64,000 nt of DNA from Martinezella tropici. GTDB lineage: Bacteria > Pseudomonadota > Alphaproteobacteria > Rhizobiales > Rhizobiaceae. Each line of letters opens with the position of its first letter. The stretch's first letter is position 1. The translations under genes and the position numbers were made by a program. Below, one piece after another: positions 15,781-26,200 of the stretch. The stretch covers positions 1 through 64,000 of the forward strand of contig NZ_QMKK01000019.1 of NCBI RefSeq assembly GCF_003287875.1. The letters are read 5' to 3'. The notes under the pieces are model-generated. The model made no database searches. It worked only from the letters and a program-made list of their open reading frames with translations, and was not told where the DNA came from.

Positions 15781-16704
15781 ATGGATCGCTTGAGCGGATT
15801 GACGGCCTTCGTTCGCACGGCGGATCTCGGCAGCTTCGCGGCCGCCGGGCGTGTGCTCGGCCTTTCTGCATCGGCCGTCGGCAAGGCGGTCAGCAATCTG
15901 GAGCGCCAGCTCGGCGTTCGGCTGCTGCAGCGCTCTACCCGCAGCATCCGGCTGACCGAGGAGGGGCGTCTCTTTCATGAGCGCTGCCGGCGCGTGCTCG
16001 ACGATCTCGACGATGCGCAGGCATCGCTCGCTCAAGCTATTGCCGTTCCGCGCGGACGGCTGCGCGTCAGCGTGCCGATCGTCAGCTATCATTTCCTGCT
16101 GCCCGTTGTGCCGGAATTCGTCGCCCGCTACCAGGATGTAGAACTCGACATCGATTTCAACGACCGCATCGTCGACATGATCGAGGAAGGGGTCGATGTC
16201 GCGATCCGCAGCGGCCAGCTGCCCGACTCGCGGCTGATCTCGCGGACATTGCGGCCGTTTCAGATGCTGCTCTGTGCCGCGCCCAGCTATCTTGAACGCT
16301 TCGGCATTCCCGATTGTCCGCGCGCGCTCAACGAGCATCTGGCCGTCAGGTTTCGCTTCCCCAACAGCGGCAAGCTGCAGGATTGGCCGCTGACCATGCC
16401 GGAAGGCGAGCCGGAGTTGCGCATGCGAACGGCCTTTTCCTGCAACAATATGGAGGCTGTGCGCGGCGCGACGATCGCCGGCCTCGGCATCGGCTGCATG
16501 CCCGATTTCCTCGTGCGCAGCACGCTTGCGGAAGGAAAGCTCAAAACGGTTCTCGACGATTTCATCGATGAACCCGGCCATTTCCATCTGCTCTGGCCGT
16601 CCAATCGCCATATGTCGCCCAAGGTTCGGGTTTTCGTCGATTTCCTGAGCGAGCGGCTTTTCGCGAAAAGCTGCGATGTTTTGCCGGCCACGGCTGCTGT
16701 TTGA
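15781..16704 (+). CDS. LysR-family transcriptional regulator
   Basis: 307 residues. The N-terminal winged helix-turn-helix is typical (AFVRTADLGSFAAAGRVLGL, then SASAVGKAVSNLERQLGVRLLQR, cited in two parts). It is followed by the linker and a substrate-binding domain with LRVSVPIVSYHFLLPVV and GVDVAIRSGQLPDSRL. This resembles the AaeR/PtxR-like group that often controls efflux or redox genes. It is transcribed away from the broken MFS gene, with an AT-rich 180-base gap between them suitable for a shared operator. The inducer is unknown. Confidence 0.88.
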   Translation: MDRLSGLTAFVRTADLGSFAAAGRVLGLSASAVGKAVSNLERQLGVRLLQRSTRSIRLTEEGRLFHERCRRVLDDLDDAQASLAQAIAVPRGRLRVSVPIVSYHFLLPVVPEFVARYQDVELDIDFNDRIVDMIEEGVDVAIRSGQLPDSRLISRTLRPFQMLLCAAPSYLERFGIPDCPRALNEHLAVRFRFPNSGKLQDWPLTMPEGEPELRMRTAFSCNNMEAVRGATIAGLGIGCMPDFLVRSTLAEGKLKTVLDDFIDEPGHFHLLWPSNRHMSPKVRVFVDFLSERLFAKSCDVLPATAAV

Positions 16705-16875
16705 AAAAGAGGCCCGGCAGCCGGTTTGAAGCCTGCATGCTGGCCAGGCGGTATATTTCCCCGAATTGCCGTCGAAACGGTTGTCGGCGGCATTCGATTT
16801 TGCAACGGTAGACATCTACGTTTTAATTTGCCGCGCCGATTTAAGGATTGGCGGCCGCCAAATTTGGAAATCACG

Positions 16876-17934
16876 ATGAGCCGTTTCTGGAGCCCCATTG
16901 TTCACACCCTGACCCCCTATGTCGCCGGCGAGCAGCCGACGATGGGCGGCATGATCAAGCTGAACACCAATGAAAGCCCTTACGGGCCTTCTCCGCTTGC
17001 GCTGGAGGCAATTTCGAAGGCGACGTCCGACAGGCTTCGGCTCTATCCCGATCCGACGGCGCGGGAGTTGCGCAGCGTGATCGCCGAAAGCTTCGGGATC
17101 GACAAGGACGAGGTCTTCGTCGGCAACGGATCGGACGAGGTTCTGGCCCATACGTTCCAGGCACTGCTGAATCATGAGGAGCCACTGCTTTTCCCCGACA
17201 TCAGCTACAGCTTCTATCCGACCTATTGCCGCCTTTACGGAATCGAGTTCCGGCGGGTTCCGGTCGATGCCGAAATGTGCGTCCGCATTGACGATTATCG
17301 CCAGCCCTGCGGCGCAATCATTCTGCCCAATCCCAATGCGCCGACAGGGATTGGCCTGCCTCTAGTCGATATCGAAAATCTTCTTAGGAATCATCCCGAT
17401 CAGGTCGTCGTCATCGATGAAGCCTATGTCGATTTCGGCGGCGAGAGCGCCGTCCCGCTTGTCCGGACATACCCAAACCTCTTGGTGATCCAGACCCTGT
17501 CGAAGTCCCGCGGGCTTGCCGGCTTGCGAGTGGGCTTCGCCGTCGGGCAAAGGCCGCTGATCGAGGCCTTGGAAAGGGTGAAGGACAGCTTCAATTCCTA
17601 CCCCCTCGATCAGCTTGCGCAGGCAGGTGCTGTAGCCGCCTGGAAAGACCGGGACTGGTTCGAGCGTCATCGCGCCTTGATCATTGCCAGCCGTGAGCGC
17701 CTGGCCGTCGGGCTCAAGGAACTCGGCTTCCACGTCCTCCCGTCCTCCACGAATTTTCTGTTCGCACGGCATCCGAGCCGTTCAGGCGCGGAACTGGCGG
17801 CAGAGCTGCGGAGCAGGAACATTCTGGTACGACGGTTTTCCGGCGAGCGTATCGACGATTTCCTGCGTATTACCATCGGTACGGATGATGAGTGCGATCG
17901 GCTGGTAGCGGTTCTCGGTGAAATATTGCAGTAA
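16876..17934 (+). CDS. hisC: histidinol-phosphate aminotransferase
   Basis: 352-residue PLP enzyme of aminotransferase fold type I, converting imidazole-acetol phosphate to histidinol phosphate. It shows [12 protein letters not shown] near the N-terminus, [30 protein letters not shown] and the PLP-lysine motif [14 protein letters not shown]. The C-terminal [17 protein letters not shown] with the substrate-phosphate arginine is present. The start is ATG 16876, after a non-conserved in-frame stretch. It stands alone rather than in a his operon, so a paralog acting on phenylpyruvate or another keto acid is possible. Confidence 0.85.
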   Translation: MSRFWSPIVHTLTPYVAGEQPTMGGMIKLNTNESPYGPSPLALEAISKATSDRLRLYPDPTARELRSVIAESFGIDKDEVFVGNGSDEVLAHTFQALLNHEEPLLFPDISYSFYPTYCRLYGIEFRRVPVDAEMCVRIDDYRQPCGAIILPNPNAPTGIGLPLVDIENLLRNHPDQVVVIDEAYVDFGGESAVPLVRTYPNLLVIQTLSKSRGLAGLRVGFAVGQRPLIEALERVKDSFNSYPLDQLAQAGAVAAWKDRDWFERHRALIIASRERLAVGLKELGFHVLPSSTNFLFARHPSRSGAELAAELRSRNILVRRFSGERIDDFLRITIGTDDECDRLVAVLGEILQ

Positions 17935-18027
17935 CACTGGCTGTCTCGGAAGAATTTGCTTCAGGGCCTTAAAAAGACCAGGAGCTGCCTCAACCGCAGT
18001 CGTGCTGTCACCGCAAAGCGGCAAATG

Positions 18028-18058
18028 AAAAAGGCGGCGGAGCCAAGCCCGCCGCCTT
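18028..18058 (-). terminator. intrinsic terminator of the cysDN genes
   Basis: A perfect 10-bp stem (AAGGCGGCGG / CCGCCGCCTT) with an 8-base loop. Read on the minus strand it is followed by a run of Ts. It lies 23 bases after the cysN stop, between convergent hisC and cysN. Confidence 0.8.
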
Positions 18059-18080
18059 CTGTCATCACATGCGATAGCGA

Positions 18081-19583
18081 TCAGATGTCGCTTGCCGCGT
18101 TTGCCCAAATTTCCGCTGCCTGTGCGGCGGTGACGCGGCGCACATCCGTTTCATCGCGGCGGTTGGCGAAGAGTTCGCTTGCCATGATCTGCTCGGCAAG
18201 ATCGGCCGGCAGCGACAGGAGAACGCGCTGGCCATCCTTGTGGATGCCGCCGACATCGGAACGCTTGCCGGTGATCATGCCGCCCGCAACCGTGTTGTTG
18301 CTTTCCGGATCGATCAGGATGAAGGAGCCGGTCGAGCGGTTTTGCTCATAGGGATCGAAGATGGCACTCTCGTCGAAGGTCAGGCGAACCTTGCCGATAG
18401 CATTCATCCACAGCGCCTGCGCCGGAGCCCAGGCGCCGGTCTTCAGCTCAAGCTGCGCGATCGGCTGTACCTGAACACGCTGGCGGCGGCTGCCGCTCTT
18501 CAACCAGTAGCGCTTGCCGGGTTCGATGCCTTCCGGCTGCAGCGCGACGATCTGGGCATCGAAGGAAAGGCCCGTCTGCGGCTGGCTGTCGATGGCGACG
18601 ATCATGTCGCCGCGCGACACGTCCACCTGGCGGTCGAGGACGAGCGTGATGGCGTCGCCTGCGACCGCGGCATTGCGCACGAGATCGAAGGTGACGATCT
18701 TCGAGACATTGGCCACCATGCCCGACGGCAGGATCATGACGCTGTCCCCCGGCTTCACCGAGCCGCCGGCAACCGTACCCTGATAGCCGCGGAAGCTTTC
18801 GCCGGGGCGGGAGACGCGTTGCACCGAAAGACGGAAGCCGACCGTCTGCGCGGAGCGAACGGTCGCCAGTTCCAGCGTTTCGACCAGCGTCGGGCCGGTA
18901 TACCACGGCATGGCAGCCTGGCCGGAATAGACGACGTTTTCACCCTTCAGCGCCGACATCGGGATGGCCGTGATCTGCTTGACGCCGAGCGAAAGGGCGA
19001 ATTCGCGGAAGTCGTTGGAGATCTTCTCGAAGCCGGCACGGTCGTAGTTCGTCAGGTCGATCTTGTTGACTGCGAGCACGAACTGCTTGATGCCGAGCAG
19101 CGACGCGATTGTGGCGTGGCGGCGGGTCTGCTCGAGGATGCCCATGCGCGCATCGACCAGCAACACGGCGAGATCGGCGGTAGAGGCACCGGTTGCCATG
19201 TTGCGGGTGTACTGCTCGTGACCGGGCGTGTCGGCGACGATGAACGAGCGCTTGTCCGTCGAGAAATAGCGATAGGCGACATCGATGGTGATGCCCTGTT
19301 CGCGCTCGGCCTGCAGACCGTCGAGCAGCAGTGCGAAGTCGGGCAGGCCGAGGTCATTCTGCTTGCCGGTGGAATCGCGCTGCAGCGTGGCGGCTTGGTC
19401 TTCCTTGACCGCTTTGGTATCCCAGAGGAGACGGCCGATCAGCGTGGACTTGCCGTCATCGACACTGCCGCAGGTGATCAGGCGAAGCGGGCGCGAATCG
19501 CGGAGAGCCTTGGCCGGTTCGGCGGCAGACCCAACAGCGGGCCCCACAACAGGCATCGTGACGACGTTGGCGTTTGCGGTCAT
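18081..19583 (-). CDS. cysN: sulfate adenylyltransferase, GTPase subunit
   Basis: 500-residue EF-Tu-like GTPase that drives ATP sulfurylase with CysD, making adenosine phosphosulfate from sulfate. The G1 motif GSVDDGKSTLIGRLL, G3 DTPGHEQYTRNM and G4 NKIDL are intact, followed by two beta-barrel domains. It has no C-terminal APS kinase domain, unlike NodQ-type fusions, which fits direct use of APS by the neighbouring Fe-S reductase. ATG 19583 gives the usual length; the preceding in-frame extension is the end of cysD in another frame. Only one base separates it from the cysD stop. Confidence 0.95.
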   Translation of the reverse strand: MTANANVVTMPVVGPAVGSAAEPAKALRDSRPLRLITCGSVDDGKSTLIGRLLWDTKAVKEDQAATLQRDSTGKQNDLGLPDFALLLDGLQAEREQGITIDVAYRYFSTDKRSFIVADTPGHEQYTRNMATGASTADLAVLLVDARMGILEQTRRHATIASLLGIKQFVLAVNKIDLTNYDRAGFEKISNDFREFALSLGVKQITAIPMSALKGENVVYSGQAAMPWYTGPTLVETLELATVRSAQTVGFRLSVQRVSRPGESFRGYQGTVAGGSVKPGDSVMILPSGMVANVSKIVTFDLVRNAAVAGDAITLVLDRQVDVSRGDMIVAIDSQPQTGLSFDAQIVALQPEGIEPGKRYWLKSGSRRQRVQVQPIAQLELKTGAWAPAQALWMNAIGKVRLTFDESAIFDPYEQNRSTGSFILIDPESNNTVAGGMITGKRSDVGGIHKDGQRVLLSLPADLAEQIMASELFANRRDETDVRRVTAAQAAEIWANAASDI

Positions 19584-19584
19584 C

Positions 19585-20538
19585 TCAGAAATATCCTTCA
19601 CGCTTCTTCTTTTCCATGGAGCCGGACTGGTCGCGGTCGATAGCGCGTCCCTGACGTTCGGAAACCGTGGCGATTTCCAGCTCTGCAATGATGTCTTCAA
19701 GGGTCGTGGCGGTGGAGCGGATGGCCCCGGTCAACGGGAAGCAGCCGAGGGTGCGGAAGCGGATCACTTCCTCGCGCTTGGTTTCGCCCGGCAGCAATTC
19801 CAGCCGCGGGTCCGCGGCCATGATCATCATGCCATCGCGCTCGACAACCGGGCGCTTGGCCGCGAAATAGAGCGGCACGATCGGGATTTCCTCGGCCTGG
19901 ATGTAGCGCCAGATATCCACTTCGGTCCAGTTGGAAAGCGGAAAGACGCGAACGCTTTCGCCCTTGCGGATCTGGCCGTTATAGATGTTCCAGAGTTCCG
20001 GGCGCTGGTTGCGCGGATCCCAGCGATGGTCCGGCGTGCGGAAGGAATAGATGCGCTCCTTGGCACGCGAGGCTTCCTCGTCGCGTCGAGCGCCGCCGAA
20101 AGCGGCGTCGAACTGGCCGGCATCGAGCGCATGGCGCAGCGCTTCGGTCTTCATGATGTCGGTATAGCGGGCCGAGCCATAGGTGAAGGGCGTGATATTC
20201 TCCGCCTTGCCGCGTGGATTGATGTGCTCGATCAGGTCGAGATCATACTTCTTCACGATCTCGTCGCGGAAGGTGATCATCTCGGCAAATTTCCAGCCGG
20301 TGTTCACATGCAGGAGCGGGAAGGGGACGCGGCCGGGATAGAAGGCCTTGCGCGCCAGATGCAGCAGTACCGACGAATCCTTGCCGATCGAATAGAGCAT
20401 GACAGGACGCTCGAATTCGGCGGCAACTTCGCGGAAGATATGAATCGCCTCGTTTTCGAGTGCCTTCAGATGCGGATCGAGGGGCGGCTTGACGCTTTGC
20501 GGATTGGAGATTTCCGTATCCGGACGGCTATCGGGCAT
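19585..20538 (-). CDS. cysD: sulfate adenylyltransferase, small subunit
   Basis: 317-residue catalytic subunit of ATP sulfurylase, from the PP-loop family. The nucleotide-binding PP-loop [17 protein letters not shown] is near residue 48, and [28 protein letters not shown] and REGYF at the C-terminus are all typical. ATG 20538 begins MPDSRPDTE; a seven-residue upstream extension is possible. It is followed one base later by cysN, so the two are one translational unit. cysH lies upstream on the same strand, with a 128-base gap. Confidence 0.95.
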   Translation of the reverse strand: MPDSRPDTEISNPQSVKPPLDPHLKALENEAIHIFREVAAEFERPVMLYSIGKDSSVLLHLARKAFYPGRVPFPLLHVNTGWKFAEMITFRDEIVKKYDLDLIEHINPRGKAENITPFTYGSARYTDIMKTEALRHALDAGQFDAAFGGARRDEEASRAKERIYSFRTPDHRWDPRNQRPELWNIYNGQIRKGESVRVFPLSNWTEVDIWRYIQAEEIPIVPLYFAAKRPVVERDGMMIMAADPRLELLPGETKREEVIRFRTLGCFPLTGAIRSTATTLEDIIAELEIATVSERQGRAIDRDQSGSMEKKKREGYF

Positions 20539-20666
20539 TGATGACTCCAGAACTTTCAAATGTGCCGGCCGGAATATGGACCGGAAAGAATGGATGCTTT
20601 GGCTCCCTAGATATCGGCGGCGTAGGAAACGCGCCTTGGATCGAAAGCCGGGAGCCGGCGGGTATT

Positions 20667-21404
20667 TTACTGTGCGGCGGCTGTGATCTCTTCATGAACG
20701 TGCAGACCGCATTCGCGCTTTTCGTCGTTTTCCCACCACCAGCGGCCGGCCCGCTCGGGCTCGCCCGGCTTGATCGCCCGCGTGCAGGGCTCACAGCCGA
20801 TCGAGGGATAGCCGCGGGCATGCAGCGGGTTCACCGGAACGCTGTTATCGGCGACATAGGCGCGGATGGCATCGATGTCCCAGTCTGCGAGCGGGTTGAT
20901 CTTGATCAGGTTGCGCTCGGGGTCGAATTCGGCGAAGGGCGTATCGGCGCGGTTGGCGGACTGGCCGCGGCGCAGGCCGGTGATCCAGATGGTGGCGCCC
21001 GAGAGTGCCCGCGCAAGCGGCTTCAGCTTGCGCACGCCGCAACAGGCGTGCCTGGCTTCGACGCTCTCATAGAAACCGTTCAGACCGTATTTTTCCGCAT
21101 AGGCATCGATATCGGCCTGTTCCGGCTCGTAACGGACGATGTTGATATCGTATTGGCTTTCGGTCTCGCCGATCAGGGCGAGCGTTTCCGGGAAGAGACG
21201 ACCTGTCTGCAGGGTCGCCACTTCGATCGGCAGACGGTGATTGCCGATCTCCGCCGTGATCACCTGATCCTCGATCCCGAGCGACGTCGTGAACACGGTG
21301 CGACCTCCGAGGCCGGCCACGAGAGACAGACGGCCAGCAAGATCGAGCGATGCGAGTTGGCTGTTGAGCGTCGCGGCGTCTTCAATGGATGTAATGGCAG
21401 TCAT
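20667..21404 (-). CDS. cysH: adenylyl-sulfate (APS) reductase, thioredoxin-dependent
   Basis: 245 residues. It reduces APS to sulfite with thioredoxin. The CC pair (121-122, in HACCGVRK) and the CxxC pair (204 and 207, in GCEPCTRA) that bind a [4Fe-4S] cluster are both present, marking the APS-type assimilatory enzyme rather than the cluster-free PAPS reductase of enterics. The catalytic cysteine is 232, in KRECGLH. The order cysH-cysD-cysN on one strand, with a divergent Rrf2-family regulator, forms a compact sulfate assimilation locus. Sulfite reductase is not in the window. Confidence 0.94.
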   Translation of the reverse strand: MTAITSIEDAATLNSQLASLDLAGRLSLVAGLGGRTVFTTSLGIEDQVITAEIGNHRLPIEVATLQTGRLFPETLALIGETESQYDINIVRYEPEQADIDAYAEKYGLNGFYESVEARHACCGVRKLKPLARALSGATIWITGLRRGQSANRADTPFAEFDPERNLIKINPLADWDIDAIRAYVADNSVPVNPLHARGYPSIGCEPCTRAIKPGEPERAGRWWWENDEKRECGLHVHEEITAAAQ

Positions 21405-21894
21405 GGGGGATCCTGTCCTGATATTGGCAGGAGTATCGCAGCTCGTGACGTTTGCGGACAGAAAAATAGATTTCGAAAGGGAGCGGCTGGAGAGTAAATA
21501 TCTCCATGAAGCAGCACCGATAAGGAAAAGCGACCGCCCCGGCTGTTAACCAAGGCGATTTGCCGCGGGAAGCGGCCCTTCGGAAGCACTTGATATGGCG
21601 AGCCATGTTTAAGTGCTTGCTTTAATGTCTATAGAAATAGTAGAGTTACACATAGCTTGTCAAATGGAAATCGGAAGTGATGCCCAAAATGATGCGCTGC
21701 GGTGGATTTTGCGCTAAACTATTGGCATAGCGACAAAGAATGACAACAAGTCTGGGTTGCTAACGTTTCCTGGCCGTGCGCCAAGGGTGTGAGTGCTTCG
21801 AAATTGCCCCGGGGACGAGGGCTGAGGAGTTCTGTAGCGGACCGGGCGAATCGCTCGACCGGACGTATCGCATGTGTGTGTGAAGCGGTTCGAA
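21405..21894. other. divergent cysH / Rrf2 control region
   Basis: 490 bases between two divergent genes. The middle part (about 21600-21720) is AT-rich and carries the small dyad CTAT-AGAA-ATAG at 21629-21640, a possible site for the neighbouring Rrf2 protein. Short frames here contain no convincing leader peptide. I see no riboswitch that I can name. Confidence 0.35.
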
Positions 21895-22341
21895 ATGATT
21901 ACTCAGAAAGCAAAATATGCGCTGCGGGCGCTGTCTGCCTTGGCCCAATCCGAGGCGGGCGAGCCGATGATGATTTCCGACATCGCCGCCCAGCAGAAGA
22001 TTCCGAAGAAGTTCCTCGAACAGATCCTTCTCGACCTGAAGCATCAGGGTATCGTCATAAGCCGTCGTGGCAAGCAGGGCGGTTATCTCCTGCGCAAGCC
22101 GGCAGACGAAATCACCTTCGGCGAAATCCTGCGGGTCATCGATGGGCCTCTGGCGCCGCTGCCCTGTCTGTCATTGACAGCCTATCGCCGCTGCGACGAT
22201 TGCGACGGTGAGCAAAACTGCGAAATCCGCCATGTCTTCGCCCGGGTGGCGGATGCGACCCGCAAGGTGTTGTTCTCGACGACGATCGCCGATGCCATTG
22301 CTCAGCCCGATGGGGCTGAGGTCACGAGGTTGATGGCCTAA
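21895..22341 (+). CDS. Rrf2-family regulator, likely of cysteine biosynthesis
   Basis: 148 residues. The N-terminal winged helix is typical (MITQKAKYALRALSAL, QKIPKKFLEQILLDLK, RRGKQGGYLLRKP). The C-terminal part holds four cysteines at 91, 100, 103 and 109 (LPCLSL, RRCDDC, QNCEIR). In IscR and RsrR-like members such cysteines bind an Fe-S cluster; in CymR-like members they sense sulfur status through a partner. Divergence from cysH strongly suggests control of sulfate assimilation. ATG 21895 is the start that gives the family N-terminus. Confidence 0.85.
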   Translation: MITQKAKYALRALSALAQSEAGEPMMISDIAAQQKIPKKFLEQILLDLKHQGIVISRRGKQGGYLLRKPADEITFGEILRVIDGPLAPLPCLSLTAYRRCDDCDGEQNCEIRHVFARVADATRKVLFSTTIADAIAQPDGAEVTRLMA

Positions 22342-22370
22342 TCAAGAATCGGAATGGCAGGCCCTGGGCC

Positions 22371-23732
22371 TCAACCGGCGGCATGCTCCTCGCTGCCTTC
22401 CTTCTCCATGGCCCGCCGGGCGCGGATGGCCGCTGCGATGAAGACGCGCGACAGGCCGTGATAAAGCGGCTCGCGCGAGAGCAGCCGGGACGTCACATAG
22501 CCGATCATCGATACCGCCATGATCGGGATGACGGCCTGATGATCGCCCGTCATTTCCAGGATGATGACGAAGGCCGTCATCGGCGCCTGCACCACGCCGG
22601 CGAAATAACCGGCCATGCCGAGGATCGCAGCGAGCGCGATGCTGCCGCCGACCAGCGTGCCGACCGTGCTGCCGAAACCGGCGCCGACAGCAAGCGATGG
22701 GGCAAAGATGCCGCCGGGAATGCCCGAGATCATCGACAGAAAGCTTGCCAGTAGCTTCTCGACGAAGAAGAGCAGGGGCAGGGCGTGTCCTTCCACTGCG
22801 CCGCGAGCCTGCTCGTAACCCGTGCCAAAGGTCTGGCCGCCGGAAAGCACGCCGACGGCGGCAACGACAAGACCGCAGAGACCGGCCAGGATCAGCATGC
22901 GCTGGAGCGGTTGCGGTTGTGCCCAGCGGCGGATGCGGATGCCGGCGTAGAGCGCCAGTCCGCTGAAAGTGGCGCCGAGCGTGCCACCGCCGACGCCGCA
23001 GATCAGCATGACGATCCAGTCCCGAAGCATCGTCGGCGCGGCGTCGGCCGTGCCGAAATAATTGTAGCTGCCGGAAAGGCCGAGTGCGGCAAGGCCGGAG
23101 AGGATGACGGCCGTCAGTACCAGGCCATTGGCGCGGGATTCGTAGGTGCGGCTCATCTCCTCGATGGCAAAGACGATACCCGCAAGTGGCGTGTTGAAGG
23201 CGGCCGCGATGCCGGCGGCGGAGCCGGCGAGGATCAGCCCCTTGGCCTGCGCCATGCCGCCGAAGCGGGCAACGGCCAGCATGAAGGAGGCGCCGACCTG
23301 CACTGTCGGCCCCTCGCGACCGATGGAGGCCCCGCTTAGGAGCCCCAGTATGGTCAGCACGATCTTGCCGAAGGCGAGCCGCAGCGACAACAGCTTGGTG
23401 CGATCCTCTTCATGATGCAGATGTCGCGCGGCAATCGCCTGCGGGATGCCGCTTCCTTGCGAATTGGGAAACAGCGTCGCTGCGAGATAGGCGGATAGCA
23501 CGAAGCCGAGCGGCGTCAGCAGGAGCGGCAGCAGCCACATCCACTCGCCGGATTGCGTCACGCCGGTAAAAGTCCGTTGCGCCAGATCGGCGAGCTTGGC
23601 GAAGCCGACGCTGATGACGCCGATCGCCAGGGCACCTGTCCAGAACACCAAACGCGGCCGCCAGAGATTGAAAGACCCCCAGAAAACGCGGGAACGGCGG
23701 AGCAGCTTGGACTTGCGGTAGATAGGGGGCAT
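22371..23732 (-). CDS. CLC-type chloride channel or Cl-/H+ antiporter
   Basis: About 453 residues with some eleven membrane helices. The ion-path motifs are present: GSGIPQA, GREGPTVQ with the gating glutamate, and GIFAPSLAVGAGFG. They are in the normal order. There is no C-terminal CBS pair. The proton glutamate on the internal side cannot be placed by eye, so channel versus antiporter is open. An in-frame ATG 15 codons upstream (23777) would lengthen the cytosolic N-terminus; neither start has a strong ribosome-binding site. Possibly helps in pH or ion homeostasis. Confidence 0.9.
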   Translation of the reverse strand: MPPIYRKSKLLRRSRVFWGSFNLWRPRLVFWTGALAIGVISVGFAKLADLAQRTFTGVTQSGEWMWLLPLLLTPLGFVLSAYLAATLFPNSQGSGIPQAIAARHLHHEEDRTKLLSLRLAFGKIVLTILGLLSGASIGREGPTVQVGASFMLAVARFGGMAQAKGLILAGSAAGIAAAFNTPLAGIVFAIEEMSRTYESRANGLVLTAVILSGLAALGLSGSYNYFGTADAAPTMLRDWIVMLICGVGGGTLGATFSGLALYAGIRIRRWAQPQPLQRMLILAGLCGLVVAAVGVLSGGQTFGTGYEQARGAVEGHALPLLFFVEKLLASFLSMISGIPGGIFAPSLAVGAGFGSTVGTLVGGSIALAAILGMAGYFAGVVQAPMTAFVIILEMTGDHQAVIPIMAVSMIGYVTSRLLSREPLYHGLSRVFIAAAIRARRAMEKEGSEEHAAG

Positions 23733-23924
23733 GGGACGTGTGACCGTTATGCTGGCCGGCATGCCCTTTGGAGGCATTTTCCGGGCCGCTCACCTCGTGG
23801 GGAGAATTGCGATATCGATCTTTCTTACAGAATTTCCTTTTGCGGCCAAGGCTTAATCCACGTGTTGACCGTTTCGAGCCATCGAATAGAATGTATCGCA
23901 ATTGCAATGCAAAGGAGCCGATGA

Positions 23925-24197
23925 ATGAAATCCGCTTCCATACCCCCCTTGAGGGTTGATCCCGCCTTGCGCGCCGCTGCTGAAAGCGTGCTGCGAGAGG
24001 GTGAGTCATTGTCAGCATTTGTGGAAAGTTCGCTGCGTGCGCAGATTGAACACCGCCGAACGAGGGCCGAATTCATCGCTCGCGGCCTTGCTGCGCGGGA
24101 GGATGCGAGGAAAACAGGCGTGTATCATAGCGCTGACGACGTGCTGGGAATGCTGAAGCGCAAACTTGAAGCTGCAAAAGCGTCCGGACGAAAATGA
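23925..24197 (+). CDS. antitoxin of a ParDE/RelBE-like module
   Basis: 90 residues. The N-terminus looks like a short ribbon-helix-helix DNA-binding domain (LRVDPALRAAAESVL, then ESLSAFVESSLRAQI). The basic, flexible C-terminus should wrap the toxin. AGGAG sits seven bases before the ATG. The stop overlaps the start of the toxin gene by four bases (ATGA), the usual arrangement. It probably represses its own promoter, where the palindrome GCAATTGC lies about 35 bases upstream. The family is YlcI/CopG-like rather than classical ParD. Confidence 0.75.
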   Translation: MKSASIPPLRVDPALRAAAESVLREGESLSAFVESSLRAQIEHRRTRAEFIARGLAAREDARKTGVYHSADDVLGMLKRKLEAAKASGRK

Positions 24198-24493
24198 CCT
24201 TTGCAGTGCGTTACTCCCAAGGCGCGCTCGATGATCTCGAACGACTCTATGACTATCTCTTGGTAAGAGACATCGAGCTTGCGGAAAAAGCCTATCAGGC
24301 GATCGCCAAGGCAATGGAATTTCTGGAGAATTTTCCGTTCAGTTGCCGCAAAGCGTCGGCGGACGACGCATTTCTCCGCGAACTCGTCATTCCTTTCGGC
24401 TCGTCAGGTTATGTCGCTCTATTCGAAATCGAGGATAGCGAGACGGTGACGATACTAGCGATCAGGCATCAGCGAGAGGAGGATTACCACTGA
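24194..24493 (+). CDS. ParE/RelE-superfamily toxin
   Basis: 99-residue protein with the RelE/ParE fold signatures: RYSQGALDDLERLYDYLL at the start, a central FLENFPFSCRK segment, and the C-terminal strands GYVALFEIEDSETVTILAIRHQREEDY, cited by their ends GYVALF and IRHQREEDY. ParE toxins poison gyrase and RelE toxins cut mRNA; the sequence alone does not decide between them. Coupled to the upstream antitoxin by a four-base overlap. Compact two-gene module, otherwise chromosomal surroundings. Confidence 0.85.
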   Translation: MTFAVRYSQGALDDLERLYDYLLVRDIELAEKAYQAIAKAMEFLENFPFSCRKASADDAFLRELVIPFGSSGYVALFEIEDSETVTILAIRHQREEDYH

Positions 24494-24505
24494 TGCGCGC
24501 CCATC

Positions 24506-26155
24506 CTACCGATCGCTTGTCTCCCACCGCGGATTGATCCAAGGCTCCTGGTTCGAGCGTGCCAGCCTCGGCTTGCCAAGGATGTGGTCGGCCGCTTTTT
24601 CGCCTGTCATGATCGAAGGACCGTTCAGGTTGCCGTAGGTGACATGCGGGAAGATCGAGCTGTCGGCGACACGCAGGCCGTCGACGCCGATGACGCGGGT
24701 GTCGGGATCGACCACCGCCATCGGATCATCCTTCGCGCCCATCTTGCAGGTGCCGCAGGGATGATAGGCGCTTTCCAGATGTTCGCGCAGGAAGGCGTCG
24801 ATCTGATCGTCGGACTGAACGTTCGGTCCGGGCTGGATTTCCGCGCCGCGATAGTCGTCGAAGGCCTTCTGCCCGAAGATCTCACGGGTGAGGCGTACGC
24901 AGTGGCGGAACTTCTCCCAGTCTTCCGGATGGCTCATATAGTTGAAGCGGATCACCGGGTCGGCCTTCGGATCGGAGGAGCGTAGCGTGACGTTGCCGCG
25001 CGATTTCGACAGGTTATAGCCGACATGCACCTGGAAGCCGTGGCTCTTCGCTGCCGCCTTGCCGTCATAGCTGATGGCAACGGGCAGGAAGTGGTACTGG
25101 ATATCGGGCTGTTTGACGCCGGGTGCGGAGCGCAGGAAGGCGCAGGCTTCGAACTGGTTGGAAGTGCCGAGGCCCTTCTTGAAGAGAAGCCACTGCGCGC
25201 CGGCAATCCCCTGCATGTACCAGGGCAGCCATGAATAGAGCGACACAGGCTTCAGGCTCGTCTGCTGGAAATAGAACTCCATATGGTCCTGCAGGTTGGC
25301 GCCGACGCCCGGCCGGTCGGCCTTCACCTCGATCCCCATGTCGCGCAGATGCTGCCCAGGTCCGATGCCGGACAGCATCAGCAGCTTCGGAGAATTGAAC
25401 GAGGAGGCGGAGATGATCACCTCACGGTTCGCCCAGATGACCTCGATCTTGCCGTCCCGCTCGACTTCGACACCGGCCGCGCGGCCGTTTTCGATAATGA
25501 CCTTGCGGGCGAAGCAGCGGATGAGGTTTACGTTCGGCCGCTTCAGCGCAGGCTTGAGATAGGCTGTCGCCGCAGACCAGCGCCGGCCCATCCATGTCGT
25601 CTGCTCCATCAGGCCGAAGCCTTCCTGCTTGCTGCCGTTATAATCCTCCGTCGCCTCGAAGCCCGCCTGCTTGCCGGCCTCGATGAAGGCGTGGAACAGC
25701 GGGTTGCGGGCATCGCCTCGGCGCACATGCAACGGGCCATCCTTGCCGCGCCAGCCCTCTTCACCGCCATGCGAATGCTCCATCCGCTTGAAGTAGGGCA
25801 GTACGTCAGCATAGGCCCAGCCCTGCGCACCGAGCGCCTCCCAGCGGTTGAAGTCTTCCGCATGGCCGCGCACATAGACCATGCCGTTGATCGAGGAGGA
25901 GCCGCCGATCACCTTGCCGCGCGGCGCGGTGATGCGTCGGTTGTTGAGCTGCGGTTCGGGCTCGGAAAGATAGCCCCAATTGTAACGGTCCATGCTCATC
26001 GGCCAGGCAAGGGCCGCCGGCATCTGGATGAATGGGCCGAAATCGCTGCCGCCAAATTCCAGAACGATGACCGAATGCTTGCTGTCTTCCGACAGGCGGT
26101 AAGCCATGGCGGAGCCGGCCGAGCCCGAGCCGACGATGACGAAATCTGCTTGCAT
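24506..26155 (-). CDS. betA: choline dehydrogenase
   Basis: 549-residue GMC-family flavoenzyme that oxidises choline to betaine aldehyde at the membrane. The FAD-binding [13 protein letters not shown] lies at the N-terminus, then [18 protein letters not shown], and near the C-terminus [10 protein letters not shown] with the catalytic histidine and the [13 protein letters not shown] motif. Start ATG 26155. It is the last gene of the betI-gst-betB-betA set. A palindromic repeat separates it from betB, so mRNA stability or partial termination could set its level relative to betB. Confidence 0.94.
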   Translation of the reverse strand: MQADFVIVGSGSAGSAMAYRLSEDSKHSVIVLEFGGSDFGPFIQMPAALAWPMSMDRYNWGYLSEPEPQLNNRRITAPRGKVIGGSSSINGMVYVRGHAEDFNRWEALGAQGWAYADVLPYFKRMEHSHGGEEGWRGKDGPLHVRRGDARNPLFHAFIEAGKQAGFEATEDYNGSKQEGFGLMEQTTWMGRRWSAATAYLKPALKRPNVNLIRCFARKVIIENGRAAGVEVERDGKIEVIWANREVIISASSFNSPKLLMLSGIGPGQHLRDMGIEVKADRPGVGANLQDHMEFYFQQTSLKPVSLYSWLPWYMQGIAGAQWLLFKKGLGTSNQFEACAFLRSAPGVKQPDIQYHFLPVAISYDGKAAAKSHGFQVHVGYNLSKSRGNVTLRSSDPKADPVIRFNYMSHPEDWEKFRHCVRLTREIFGQKAFDDYRGAEIQPGPNVQSDDQIDAFLREHLESAYHPCGTCKMGAKDDPMAVVDPDTRVIGVDGLRVADSSIFPHVTYGNLNGPSIMTGEKAADHILGKPRLARSNQEPWINPRWETSDR

Positions 26156-26200
26156 GACGATGTGCTCCTGGTGGCAACGGGCGTAAATCAAAGGGGTCTA

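Noticed and set aside
21405..21894. Leader peptide or riboswitch before cysH
   Set aside because: Short frames with a few cysteine codons exist, but none lies in a terminator/antiterminator arrangement, and no known riboswitch consensus was recognised.
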